From Bacillaceae bacterium UBA7792 (lineage in GTDB: Bacteria > Bacillota > Bacilli > Bacillales > Cytobacillaceae), in the NCBI GenBank assembly GCA_002480735.1, contig DLCS01000295.1, forward strand, positions 1 through 8,984: a DNA stretch of 8,984 nucleotides, written 5' to 3'. Numbering within the stretch: the stretch's first letter is position 1; each line of letters starts with the position of its first letter. A program made the translations under genes and the position numbers. Under the pieces are notes generated by a model. It did no database searches. It saw only the letters and a program-made list of their open reading frames with translations, and was not told where the DNA came from. Shown one piece after another: positions 1 to 6,566 of the stretch.

Positions 1-195
1 AAATGCTTCGGCAAGTCCTTCAATCTGGTTAAAATTGGTCACATGTGTTTCAATTCCGTATTCACTATATTTCTTCAAGGAGTCTTCGTCATACCCGCAG
101 AAAATTAAATTTTCTTTATTGACTAATTTCATTAAGTCTTCGGCTGCTTGTCTTCCCAAATTTCCATCGACACCTGTTAACAATAGCTTTCCCAT
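1..195 (-). CDS. NmrA/SDR-like NAD(P)-binding protein, N-terminal part (cut by window edge)
   Basis: Only the first 65 residues are present; the gene continues beyond base 1. The protein opens MGKLLLTGVDGNLGRQ, a beta strand followed by TGxxGxxG (residues 7-14), the dinucleotide-binding turn of atypical short-chain dehydrogenases such as NmrA-like and quinone oxidoreductase 2 (YtfG) proteins. The spacing of this motif from the start and the following alpha helix and second strand (NLIFCGY) fit a Rossmann fold. The ATG at 195 has a good ribosome binding site (AGGAGTG, 205-211 on the minus strand). It lies 84 bp downstream of the LysR gene in the same direction, so that regulator probably controls it. 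A soluble NAD(P)H-dependent redox role is inferred from the family; the substrate is unknown, and an epimerase-like SDR is also possible because the C-terminal part is missing. Confidence 0.75.
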   Translation of the reverse strand, partial: MGKLLLTGVDGNLGRQAAEDLMKLVNKENLIFCGYDEDSLKKYSEYGIETHVTNFNQIEGLAEAF

Positions 196-224
196 AATCT
201 ATAACACTCCTAACATTGAAGTTT

Positions 225-261
225 ATACTTATATAGTATGTGAAGTATTGAGCATAGTCTA
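225..261 (-). promoter_or_regulatory. Putative promoter and LysR-type operator for the NmrA-like gene
   Basis: ATACT-TATAT-AGTAT at 225-239 is an exact inverted repeat with 5-bp arms and fits the T-N11-A pattern of LysR-family binding sites. A third AGTAT half-site lies at 244-248. On the minus strand a possible sigma-A promoter is TAGACT (256-261), 17 bp, TACTAT (233-238), so the palindrome would overlap the -10 box. Each promoter element matches consensus at only 4 of 6 positions. Binding by the neighbouring LysR protein is inferred. Confidence 0.45.
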
Positions 262-279
262 ATACAAAAGGCTAATTGC

Positions 280-1173
280 CTATTGGGAAATCGAATCAAG
301 GATATGTTGAAGAAAGGGCTGTAGAGCTGGATTATGATTGTCCTTAAGATATCCGATTTCAATCCTAAAGGTATGATGGGAGTCTTCTATTGGAATGAGA
401 CGAACGACATCCTCAGGATAGGGAAGTTGATAATTGTCTGGGAAAAAACCCATCAGGTTCTCAGACAAAATATAGAAAAGCTCCGTTTCAACATCATCTA
501 CCTCTCGTATAATATTCGGTTGGAATCCGTCTTCTAAAGCATGCTGGAGCATCAAATGATAAGAATCCCCGATTGCTGCTGGATTCAACATCACCAGTGG
601 ATAGTTATAGAGCTCATGTTTGCCAAGGGTTTGTTGCTGAAAAAGGGGGTGCTGGTTGCTGACAACAGCACAATACTTGCCTTCATACAAAGGATGAGTA
701 CGGATGTCCTCTTTCCCTTGAAAGGCAGAATCAAAGGCAATTGCCACATCATATGCTCCTTTTTGAAGAAATTCTGAGATATCTTTTAACAAGACCTTGT
801 TAAGCTCGAGTTCGATCCTGGGATGTTTCTCTTTAAAAGCAGGAATATGGGGCAATAAGGACTGCATGTCAGTTATGGCAGAATATTCAATGTCTAATGT
901 TTGCATATGATGCTGCTGGAAATTATTCATCATCGCTTTAATATGCTGATACTGCTTCCAAAGGATCTGTGCCTCACGATAAAAGAGCCAACCAGCCTGT
1001 GTTGGTTCAATTGGAATTTGCTTGCGATCTATTAATAACAGGTCGAATTCTTTCTCAAGGGTAGCAATCTGTTGACTAATCGTTGTCTGGGAAACAAAAT
1101 TCTTCTTCGCTGTTTCGGTGAAATTTCTACATTCTACTAAATCAATGAAGTATTTAATTTTTTCAATATTCAT
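280..1173 (-). CDS. LysR-family transcriptional regulator
   Basis: A 297-residue protein, the usual length for the family. Residues 1-60 form the winged helix-turn-helix; the sequence MNIEKIKYFIDLVECRNFTE, then AKKNFVSQTTISQQI and LEKEFDLLLIDR, is the standard LysR pattern. A linker helix follows (about 60-88), then the periplasmic-binding-protein-like effector domain (about 90-297, including LLPHIPAFKEKHPRIELEL). The ATG start at 1173 has GGAGGAC a few bases upstream on the minus strand. LysR regulators usually respond to a small co-inducer; the ligand cannot be read from sequence. Unlike the common divergent arrangement, the likely target (NmrA-like oxidoreductase) lies downstream on the same strand, with an operator-like palindrome between them. 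The stop overlaps a weak 4-bp hairpin (269-281) followed on the minus strand by TTTTG, probably not a strong terminator. Confidence 0.93.
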   Translation of the reverse strand: MNIEKIKYFIDLVECRNFTETAKKNFVSQTTISQQIATLEKEFDLLLIDRKQIPIEPTQAGWLFYREAQILWKQYQHIKAMMNNFQQHHMQTLDIEYSAITDMQSLLPHIPAFKEKHPRIELELNKVLLKDISEFLQKGAYDVAIAFDSAFQGKEDIRTHPLYEGKYCAVVSNQHPLFQQQTLGKHELYNYPLVMLNPAAIGDSYHLMLQHALEDGFQPNIIREVDDVETELFYILSENLMGFFPDNYQLPYPEDVVRLIPIEDSHHTFRIEIGYLKDNHNPALQPFLQHILDSISQ

Positions 1174-1228
1174 GCTGTCCTCCAGATAAATATGTTTGGT
1201 ACATGATATATATTAAGAATAGGTTCAG

Positions 1229-1267
1229 AAAATGTAGGAACGAGGATCCTGGCTCCTCGTTCCTACA
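1229..1267 (-). terminator. Rho-independent terminator of the 562-aa membrane protein gene
   Basis: A perfect 14-bp stem (1233-1246 paired with 1254-1267) closes a 7-base loop. Read on the minus strand it is followed by TTTTCT (1227-1232) and preceded by an A-rich stretch, so it fits best as the terminator of the upstream minus-strand gene ending at 1367, about 100 bp away. It also separates that gene from the LysR gene. On the plus strand it is followed by AATTTT, so weak bidirectional action is possible, but no plus-strand gene ends here. Confidence 0.8.
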
Positions 1268-1366
1268 AATTTTAACGCTATTGAAAATTGACTTGGCTTG
1301 CTTTCCTAGTACGAAACAATATCCAATCCAATAGCCCATGTTTCAGGGAGTGATAATGCCTTGCTT

Positions 1367-3055
1367 CTATTCCAGCCCCTCAATAATAACTTCCTTCGCT
1401 GGCATGAATTCTTCACCAGTCTCTAAATAGGTAACCTGTACTTTGTCACCTTCCTGCAAGTAAATTGCGAGTGGGCTATTTTCAGAGGAAACGACGTAGC
1501 TCTTCTTATTATCCAATAAGAAGGTGATAACTGTGAAATCACCACTCTTTTCTTTGTAGACTCGGATGATCGAACCACTCACTTGTTTTTCTTCTGCCTT
1601 TGAGTTTCCGTCGACAGTGCCTCCGCCTTTTTGCAAGGCTGTTTTGTACAGCTTTAAGGCTTCGTTTGGTGTCCCACCGTAGACAGAAATTTCTGGGTTC
1701 GCTGCTGATACGATAAAGTAATTTTGCAGGAAGCCATTTGAATCTAGAACAGCTGTAAGCCAGCTTGCTTCGCCATAGAAATTATAGAGAACGGGCATTT
1801 GACCCTTCCATTTCTTTTCGATAAATTTCTTTTCAATAATTTGTAGCGCGCCTTGGGAATCCATATAGGATTCTTCAAGATTTCCGGTGTAATAGGTCGC
1901 TTCGCCAGTTCTTGAATTTGTGAGAGAATAGCCAAGCATTGAATCGACACCCTCTTTTGGACTGGTGAAGTCAGTGAAATAATACATATCTCCGTTTTCA
2001 TCAAAGATAGGACTTACATTGGCTTCTGTGCCTTCATCAGAAGGAAGCTTTACATCTTTCTTGCCAAATTTGCTATTCCAGAATCCGTGTACATAATTTC
2101 CGAAGTAGCTATTTTGCAGGCTAACTGCTTCGGGAGAAACGGCTCCATCAATAAATTCTGGAACCTCTGCTAAGGAAAAGTCCTTTGTTTCCCCTGATTT
2201 GGGGTCGACCATGACAATCCCTTTCACGTCGAAGCCATTTCGAGCAGAGATAAATTTCCCATAGGAGCGGATATAAAAAGGCTTGCCGTCATCATCGATT
2301 TCGAGCTGCACATCCCCATAGAAGATATACTTCGGGTATTGCATTCGGATATGGCGTTCTAGATTTTTATGAAAGAAAGAGGATGGAGTGTATTCCATTT
2401 CGGCTTTCATAAATTTCGGATTCGCGCTTGAATCAGTTGCACTAATCGTAAAATATCCTGGTGTCGTATCGCCATTTAGCCATTTGAAAAATCCAGAAAA
2501 TTCTACAGGAGCGATATACACATAATCTCCGTTTACCTTTTGAATTTGCAAATTTCCAAGCTCATAATAGCTTGTATTGGGTACTTGTCCAAAGGCTTTT
2601 TTCATTTTATTACGTGCAAATTTGGGTGGGACACTTGCTGGCGTTTCGTTCTCATCAAATGTCTCAATTTCCGTCTTTTCCTTCATTTTCGCAATCGTAT
2701 ATTTCTCGTCTGCATTAAAGAGGGGAGCCAATAGAAATGCAGCACCAACAATCAAGCTTCCAAGGAATAGTACTCCTTTAATCCATCTTTCCCTTCCTGA
2801 AGCAAAGAACGCCCCTAACAGGGTAACAGGGATGGCAAGGGCCCATAAGGATGTGAAGTTTCTATCTAGATTTGTCAAATAATAGAAGGAAAAGACCCCA
2901 ATTATTAATAGGATGATAACTGCTCCAAAAAGAAGACCTCCTGGCTTTCCCTTCTTGCTTTCTTTTTCTTTGGGTTTATTTCTTTTTGAAAAAGGTATTA
3001 GCACAAGCGCAGAGGCTAATCCCGTAATCAGTGAAAATAGAAATATATTGCTCAT
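1367..3055 (-). CDS. Conserved-looking membrane protein of unknown function, four N-terminal membrane segments
   Basis: I do not recognise a characterised family for this 562-residue protein. Four hydrophobic segments lie near residues 3-22, 41-60, 68-86 and 92-113. The Lys/Arg-rich loop between the first two (SKRNKPKEKESKKGK, 23-37) and the short RERWIK loop between the third and fourth should face the cytoplasm, which would put both the N-terminus and the roughly 450-residue C-terminal part outside the cell. That part is rich in Tyr, Phe and Asp/Gly turns and reads as an all-beta or alpha/beta soluble domain. The last 70 or so residues (from about QVSGSIIRVYKE) look like a small beta-barrel, possibly OB-like. 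There is no signal-peptidase site, LPxTG or known catalytic motif. The start has AAAGGAGAG just upstream (3062-3070). The gene stands alone, divergent from yoxD. A cell-envelope role is inference from topology only. Confidence 0.85.
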   Translation of the reverse strand: MSNIFLFSLITGLASALVLIPFSKRNKPKEKESKKGKPGGLLFGAVIILLIIGVFSFYYLTNLDRNFTSLWALAIPVTLLGAFFASGRERWIKGVLFLGSLIVGAAFLLAPLFNADEKYTIAKMKEKTEIETFDENETPASVPPKFARNKMKKAFGQVPNTSYYELGNLQIQKVNGDYVYIAPVEFSGFFKWLNGDTTPGYFTISATDSSANPKFMKAEMEYTPSSFFHKNLERHIRMQYPKYIFYGDVQLEIDDDGKPFYIRSYGKFISARNGFDVKGIVMVDPKSGETKDFSLAEVPEFIDGAVSPEAVSLQNSYFGNYVHGFWNSKFGKKDVKLPSDEGTEANVSPIFDENGDMYYFTDFTSPKEGVDSMLGYSLTNSRTGEATYYTGNLEESYMDSQGALQIIEKKFIEKKWKGQMPVLYNFYGEASWLTAVLDSNGFLQNYFIVSAANPEISVYGGTPNEALKLYKTALQKGGGTVDGNSKAEEKQVSGSIIRVYKEKSGDFTVITFLLDNKKSYVVSSENSPLAIYLQEGDKVQVTYLETGEEFMPAKEVIIEGLE

Positions 3056-3103
3056 ATCAATCTCTCCTTTGTAAAACTTACATATTCAAGTACGTATTTC
3101 TGG

Positions 3104-3117
3104 ATGAAAAGTTTCAT
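3104..3117. promoter_or_regulatory. Palindrome in the divergent intergenic region
   Basis: ATGAAA-AG-TTTCAT is an exact inverted repeat with 6-bp arms in the 128-bp gap between the minus-strand membrane protein gene and the plus-strand yoxD-like gene. Its place, upstream of both genes, suits an operator. No convincing -35/-10 pair could be placed for either gene; CATAAT at 3124-3129 is a possible -10 for the plus strand. Confidence 0.25.
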
Positions 3118-3167
3118 GGGATGACATAATGGAAAGGGAATTCCACCACAATAAGATCAGATAAAAC

Positions 3168-3186
3168 GAAGGAGTTGTTGAAATTG
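3168..3186 (+). promoter_or_regulatory. Ribosome binding site deciding the yoxD TTG start
   Basis: GAAGGAG at 3168-3174 is followed directly by TTG TTG AAA TTG in one frame. Only the last TTG (3184) has a workable 9-base spacing. Confidence 0.7.
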
Positions 3187-3909
3187 GTACAATCTTTGAA
3201 AGGAAAAGTAGCATTTATAACTGGAGCAGGTAAGGGAATCGGAAAGGCCGTTGCGCTTGCTTTGGCCAGTGAAGGAGTGAACGTTGGTTTGCTTGCAAGA
3301 ACAGAGTCCGACTTAAAGGAACTCATGAGTGAGGTAAAAAATTCAGGTGTGAGGGCTGCCTATGCAGCGGTTGACATATCTTCCCGAGAAGACGTCGAGC
3401 AAGCGATTAATAAACTAACGAATGAATTGGGTGCAGCAGATATTCTCATAAATAATGCAGGGATTGGGAAATTTGCTACTCTTCTAGAGATGGATCCGGA
3501 AGAATGGAAAAGAATTATTGATGTCAACCTAATGGGACTCTATTATGTGACAAGGGCGGTCCTGCCACAATTAATTGAAAAAAATCGAGGTGATATCATC
3601 AATATCTCCTCAACCAATGGGTTAAATGGGGCTGCCACATCCAGTGCTTATAGCGCCTCCAAATTTGGAGTCATTGGCCTAACGGAATCACTGGCACAAG
3701 AGGTTCGAAAGAATAATATTCGGGTGACCGCTTTAACTCCAAGCACCGTTGCAACAGAGCTTGCGGTTAAAACGAACCTAATTTCTGAGAACAATGAAGA
3801 AAAATATATGCAGCCTGAAGACATTGCAGAATTCATTGTCTCGCAATTAAAATTACATCCACGAATTTATGTAAAAACAGCAAATCTATTGGCAACCAAT
3901 CCATTTTAA
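3184..3909 (+). CDS. yoxD: Short-chain dehydrogenase/reductase, YoxD-like (3-oxoacyl-ACP reductase type)
   Basis: A classical SDR of 241 residues. TGAGKGIG (13-20) is the cofactor-binding turn, NNAG (90-93) the structural motif, and Asn114, Ser143, Tyr156 and Lys160 the catalytic tetrad (ISST, then SAYSASK). The sequence closely resembles, from memory, Bacillus YoxD: MxQSLKGK start, ALTPSTVA and MQPEDIAE segments, and a [14 protein letters not shown] end. The natural substrate of YoxD-type proteins is not well established; FabG-like NADPH-dependent 3-oxoacyl reduction is the usual annotation. The longest reading frame opens with TTG at 3175, but that codon abuts the ribosome binding site GAAGGAG (3168-3174). 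TTG at 3184 has a normal 9-base spacing and gives the family's N-terminus, so it is chosen. No strong terminator follows; the sugar kinase gene begins 132 bp downstream and may be partly co-transcribed. Confidence 0.9.
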   Translation: MVQSLKGKVAFITGAGKGIGKAVALALASEGVNVGLLARTESDLKELMSEVKNSGVRAAYAAVDISSREDVEQAINKLTNELGAADILINNAGIGKFATLLEMDPEEWKRIIDVNLMGLYYVTRAVLPQLIEKNRGDIINISSTNGLNGAATSSAYSASKFGVIGLTESLAQEVRKNNIRVTALTPSTVATELAVKTNLISENNEEKYMQPEDIAEFIVSQLKLHPRIYVKTANLLATNPF

Positions 3910-3982
3910 TCAAGTTCTCTGAGGGATTCTGTTTTGTTCAAGGTTTGATGAGTCTTGTATTTCAAAATTGAAAAAATACTAG

Positions 3983-4012
3983 CTGAGATTACCCTTACCA
4001 ATCAAGTATACT
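3983..4012 (+). promoter_or_regulatory. Possible sigma-A promoter of the sugar kinase gene
   Basis: TATACT (4007-4012) is a good -10 box. CTGAGA (3983-3988) 18 bp upstream is a weak -35 matching TTGACA at 4 of 6 bases. Transcription would begin near 4019, giving a leader of about 23 bases. Confidence 0.35.
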
Positions 4013-4035
4013 AAAAGAAATACAGGTAATAGGGT
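3991..4035 (+). repeat. Inverted repeat overlapping the sugar kinase Shine-Dalgarno site
   Basis: ACCCTTACC (3991-3999) can pair with GGTAATAGGGT (4025-4035) through nine base pairs with a two-base bulge, leaving a 25-base loop. The right arm includes the GGGT of the kinase ribosome binding site (AGGGTGAAG, 4031-4039). If transcripts read through from yoxD, the hairpin could mask that site. If transcription starts at the promoter proposed here, the left arm is not transcribed and the repeat could only act as DNA, for example as an operator. Confidence 0.3.
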
Positions 4036-4041
4036 GAAGCT

Positions 4042-5019
4042 ATGGCAAAATTATTCTCAATCGGTGAACTCCTAATTGATTTTATTCCTCAGCAAAAGGG
4101 AGTTCCATTAAAGGACGTGTTTTCCTTTGAGCGAGCCCCAGGTGGAGCTCCGGCAAATGCCGCGGCGGCTGTTGCTAAATTTGGACAGCCTTCAGAGATG
4201 ATTACGAAGCTTGGAATGGATGCTTTTGGGGATTTTCTCATTGAACAATTGCAGATGGCGGGTGTGGAGACAGACAAAATTCTTCGTACAAAAGAGGCAA
4301 ATACTGGACTAGCATTTGTTTCTCTGAAGGAAAATGGGGAGCGGGAATTCTCCTTTTATCGTAAGCCGTCTGCAGATTTGTTATTAAGTGAAAAGGAAAT
4401 TCAATCTGACTGGTTTGCAAAGGGAGATATTCTTCATTTTTGCTCAGTTAATTTAGTCGAAAGTCCGATGAAACAAGCGCATAAGAAAAGCATTTCGATC
4501 ATGAAAGAGAAAGGCGGTCTTATCAGCTTTGATCCGAATGTAAGATTACCGTTATGGGAGGAGCCATCGGACTGTAGAAAAGCCATTCTTGAATTCCTGC
4601 CACATGCCCATCTTGTCAAAGTATCAGATGAGGAGCTTGAATTTATTACTGGGAACAAAGAGGTCGAAAGTGCGATTAAATCATTATTCATTGGTGATGT
4701 TCAAGCAGTAGTATACACAAAAGGTGCTCTTGGTGCAGAACTACATATTAAAGGTGCAAGCTGGGAATCACCTGGCTACACCGTTGAGGTTCAGGATACA
4801 ACAGGTGCCGGGGATGCTTTTATGGGTGGACTGTTATATAAGCTGCTTGAAGCAGGCGCTCATCCAATGAACCTATTACAGATTCTAAGCAATCAACATA
4901 TGGAAATACTCCAATTTGCCAATGCCAGTGGAGCATTGACGGCTGCTGGTAAAGGAGCGATTTCCGCACTCCCGAGCAAAAAACAGGTTCTCGAACTTAT
5001 CAATGTTCAGGAAAGATAG
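4042..5019 (+). CDS. PfkB-family carbohydrate kinase, probable fructokinase
   Basis: A 325-residue ribokinase/PfkB-family sugar kinase, which transfers phosphate from ATP to a sugar in the cytoplasm. The N-terminus (SIGELLIDF) is the first strand of the fold, GGAPANAAAAVAKFG (34-48) is the first PfkB signature with substrate contacts, FDPNVR (163-168) is typical of fructokinase-type members, and DTTGAGDAF (252-260) is the second signature with the anion hole and catalytic base Asp258. The overall pattern (ENGEREFSFYR, VKVSDEELEFITG) resembles fructokinases and B. subtilis YdjE rather than ribokinase or 2-keto-3-deoxygluconate kinase, but the substrate is not proven. ATG at 4042 follows AGGGTGAAG. 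No transporter or hydrolase gene is adjacent, so context does not name the sugar. A strong terminator follows 65 bp later. Confidence 0.9.
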   Translation: MAKLFSIGELLIDFIPQQKGVPLKDVFSFERAPGGAPANAAAAVAKFGQPSEMITKLGMDAFGDFLIEQLQMAGVETDKILRTKEANTGLAFVSLKENGEREFSFYRKPSADLLLSEKEIQSDWFAKGDILHFCSVNLVESPMKQAHKKSISIMKEKGGLISFDPNVRLPLWEEPSDCRKAILEFLPHAHLVKVSDEELEFITGNKEVESAIKSLFIGDVQAVVYTKGALGAELHIKGASWESPGYTVEVQDTTGAGDAFMGGLLYKLLEAGAHPMNLLQILSNQHMEILQFANASGALTAAGKGAISALPSKKQVLELINVQER

Positions 5020-5075
5020 TGTAATCCTATGGTAATTGACAAGCCATTAACGAGCCGGAAAGCTATATTTAACAA

Positions 5076-5105
5076 GCAAAAAGAGCCCAATTTTGGGCTT
5101 TTTTT
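5076..5105 (+). terminator. Rho-independent terminator after the sugar kinase gene
   Basis: AGCCCA (5084-5089) pairs with TGGGCT (5094-5099) around a 4-base loop, preceded by an A-rich run and followed by seven Ts (5099-5105). The A run can also pair with the T run, so the structure may work in both directions. Confidence 0.9.
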
Positions 5106-5128
5106 GATGATACAGCAAAAGTTTCTCC

Positions 5129-5207
5129 AGTATTCTGAATTTATACTTTTCTTTTGGGGTCAAGGGGAGTATTCTAATATTTAAGTAATCTTTGTTTTTT
5201 GAAAATA
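5129..5207 (+). promoter_or_regulatory. Candidate CodY-type boxes and promoter region upstream of ilvE
   Basis: Three 15-base stretches resemble the CodY consensus AATTTTCWGAAAATT: 5129-5143 (10 of 15 matches), 5168-5182 (10 of 15) and 5193-5207 (TGTTTTTTGAAAATA, 11 of 15). The first two share AGTATTCT as a direct repeat 39 bp apart. CodY control of branched-chain aminotransferase genes is known in Bacillus. A promoter may be TTGGGG (5154-5159) with TAATAT (15-bp spacing) or TATTTA (18-bp spacing), neither convincing. In AT-rich DNA such partial matches also arise by chance. Confidence 0.35.
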
Positions 5208-5234
5208 ATGTTCTACAAGTAGGGGGAAATCGGA

Positions 5235-6308
5235 ATGAAGGCCTATCAAATTGAAACCATCCTAAGCTCCAATCGCAAGCAAAAGCCGGTAACGGAACAG
5301 CTTGAGTTTGGGACTATTTTCACGGATCATATGTTTATTATGGATTACAGCGTAGAGAGGGGCTGGCACGATCCCCGTATTATTCCATACCAACCGATCA
5401 GCTTAGACCCTGCTGCAATGGTTTTTCACTATGGGCAAACTGTTTTTGAAGGGTTAAAGGCATATTTATCGAAGGATGGAGAGGTTTTTCTATTTAGACC
5501 TGATCGCAATTTTTCGAGGATGAATCAGTCCAATGCAAGATTATGTATCCCGCCAATAGACGAAGAATTAGCGGTAGAGGCATTGAAGCAACTGGTGAAA
5601 ATCGATCAAGATTGGATACCGAAAGCTGAAGGGACGTCATTATACATTCGACCGTTCATTATTTCGACAGCCCCTCATTTAGGTGTGGCCCCTTCTGAGT
5701 CTTATCAATTTATCATCATCCTGTCACCGGTTGGCTCCTATTATAAGGAAGGGATTCATCCCGTCAAAATATCTGTTGAGCAAAACTATGTGAGAGCGGT
5801 AGCTGGTGGTACCGGCGAGGCGAAGACAGGCGGTAACTATGCCAACGGTCTTAAAGCACAGGAGGAAGCAGCCAAGCTTGGATATTCACAGGTGCTTTGG
5901 TTAGATGGAAGAGAAAACAAATATATTGAGGAAGTAGGAAGCATGAATGTTTTCTTCAAAATAAATGGAGAAATCGTAACCCCTGCTCTAAACGGAAGCA
6001 TCCTACAAGGGATTACAAGGGACTCTATTATTCAATTACTCAAACACTGGAATATACCGGTGATTGAACGGAGAATATCCGTTGAAGAAATTTATCAATC
6101 CTATCGTGAAGGGCTGTTGGAGGAAGCATTTGGAACAGGAACAGCTGCTGTTATTTCTCCGATCGGTGAGTTCCTATGGAAGGGAGAAAAGCTTGTCGTC
6201 AATAGCGGAGAAGTAGGTCAATTAACGAGAGAGCTTTATGACACTTTAACAGGAATTCAGAATGGAACGAAAGAAGACCCGTTTGGCTGGAGAGTTCAGT
6301 TAAGATAG
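5235..6308 (+). CDS. ilvE: Branched-chain amino acid aminotransferase
   Basis: A 357-residue fold-type IV PLP enzyme that interconverts leucine, isoleucine and valine with their 2-oxo acids, using glutamate/2-oxoglutarate; it works in the cytoplasm as the last step of synthesis and first of breakdown. Diagnostic segments: VFEGLKAY (70-77), LYIRPF (136-141), EAKTGGNYANGL (195-206) with the expected PLP Schiff-base lysine Lys197, QVLWLDG (219-225), EEVGSMNVFF (232-241) and GITRDSI (259-265), followed by a C-terminal GTGTAAVISPI segment that binds cofactor phosphate. This is the longer eukaryote-like BCAT type (IlvE/YbgE/IlvK in Bacillus), not the shorter E. coli type. The start is ATG at 5235 with AGGGGG (5221-5226) upstream. 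It stands alone between a terminator and a palindromic element that begins 14 bp after its stop. Confidence 0.95.
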   Translation: MKAYQIETILSSNRKQKPVTEQLEFGTIFTDHMFIMDYSVERGWHDPRIIPYQPISLDPAAMVFHYGQTVFEGLKAYLSKDGEVFLFRPDRNFSRMNQSNARLCIPPIDEELAVEALKQLVKIDQDWIPKAEGTSLYIRPFIISTAPHLGVAPSESYQFIIILSPVGSYYKEGIHPVKISVEQNYVRAVAGGTGEAKTGGNYANGLKAQEEAAKLGYSQVLWLDGRENKYIEEVGSMNVFFKINGEIVTPALNGSILQGITRDSIIQLLKHWNIPVIERRISVEEIYQSYREGLLEEAFGTGTAAVISPIGEFLWKGEKLVVNSGEVGQLTRELYDTLTGIQNGTKEDPFGWRVQLR

Positions 6309-6321
6309 ATGAAGAAAGAAT

Positions 6322-6361
6322 AAGACTGTCGCCATTTTTTAGAAAAGGCTATATTAGTCTT
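6322..6361 (+). repeat. Local hairpin after ilvE (left end of the palindromic element)
   Basis: AAGACT (6322-6327) pairs with AGTCTT (6356-6361), and inside it GCC-TTTT (6331-6338, A6334 bulged) pairs with AAAAGGC (6343-6349). There is no T run after it, so it would be a poor intrinsic terminator, but no better one follows ilvE. Confidence 0.35.
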
Positions 6362-6498
6362 TAGTGTTGATTTTCAGCCTTATACATGTACGTGAACGGG
6401 TTTTATTCGGTACGAAAACATTCGTGAACGTATATGTATAAGGCGATATTAAGATCAACAATCAGATATAACAGAGCCTTAGAAAAAGGGGACAGTCT
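6323..6498. mobile_element. MITE-like element, almost wholly palindromic, no coding capacity
   Basis: Bases 6323-6330 (AGACTGTC) are repeated inverted at 6491-6498, and the two halves match almost to the centre at 6410/6411. Inner arms 6377-6393 and 6428-6444 pair at all 17 positions, one as G-T. Further inside each half, AAGGCT, 14 bases, TGTTGAT occurs in matching order and spacing (6345-6371; inverted 6454-6480). Near the ends, GCCatTTTT matches CCCtTTTT. The central 34 bases hold the direct repeat partner CGTGAACG (6391-6398, 6423-6430) and a small GTTTT/AAAAC hairpin. Short length, terminal repeats and lack of a gene fit a miniature inverted-repeat transposable element. A target duplication is unclear: TA occurs at 6321-6322 and 6498-6499, one base out of register. 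As RNA it would be a long hairpin at the 3' end of ilvE mRNA. Confidence 0.7.
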
Positions 6499-6566
6499 AT
6501 TTTTATCATTATCAAATGTAGTGACACTTCCGCTATTGCATATAATTTTTGAGCGTATACCTATTA

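Noticed and set aside
35..262. 75-aa plus-strand frame at the left edge.
   Set aside because: Antisense to the NmrA-like gene and its promoter region; the minus strand has a Rossmann motif and ribosome binding site.
2577..2882. 101-aa plus-strand frame.
   Set aside because: It lies wholly antisense to the membrane protein gene, without a ribosome binding site; it is the mirror of that gene's hydrophobic coding region.
3960..3973. TTTCAAAATTGAAA after yoxD as a terminator.
   Set aside because: The stem is AT-only with almost no loop and no T run, too weak for an intrinsic terminator.
3980..4000. GCTGAGATTACCC upstream of the sugar kinase resembles part of a TPP riboswitch core.
   Set aside because: The other conserved TPP segments (upstream GGGG arm, downstream ACCTGAT and GGATAATGCC-like parts) are absent, and the gene is not a thiamine gene.
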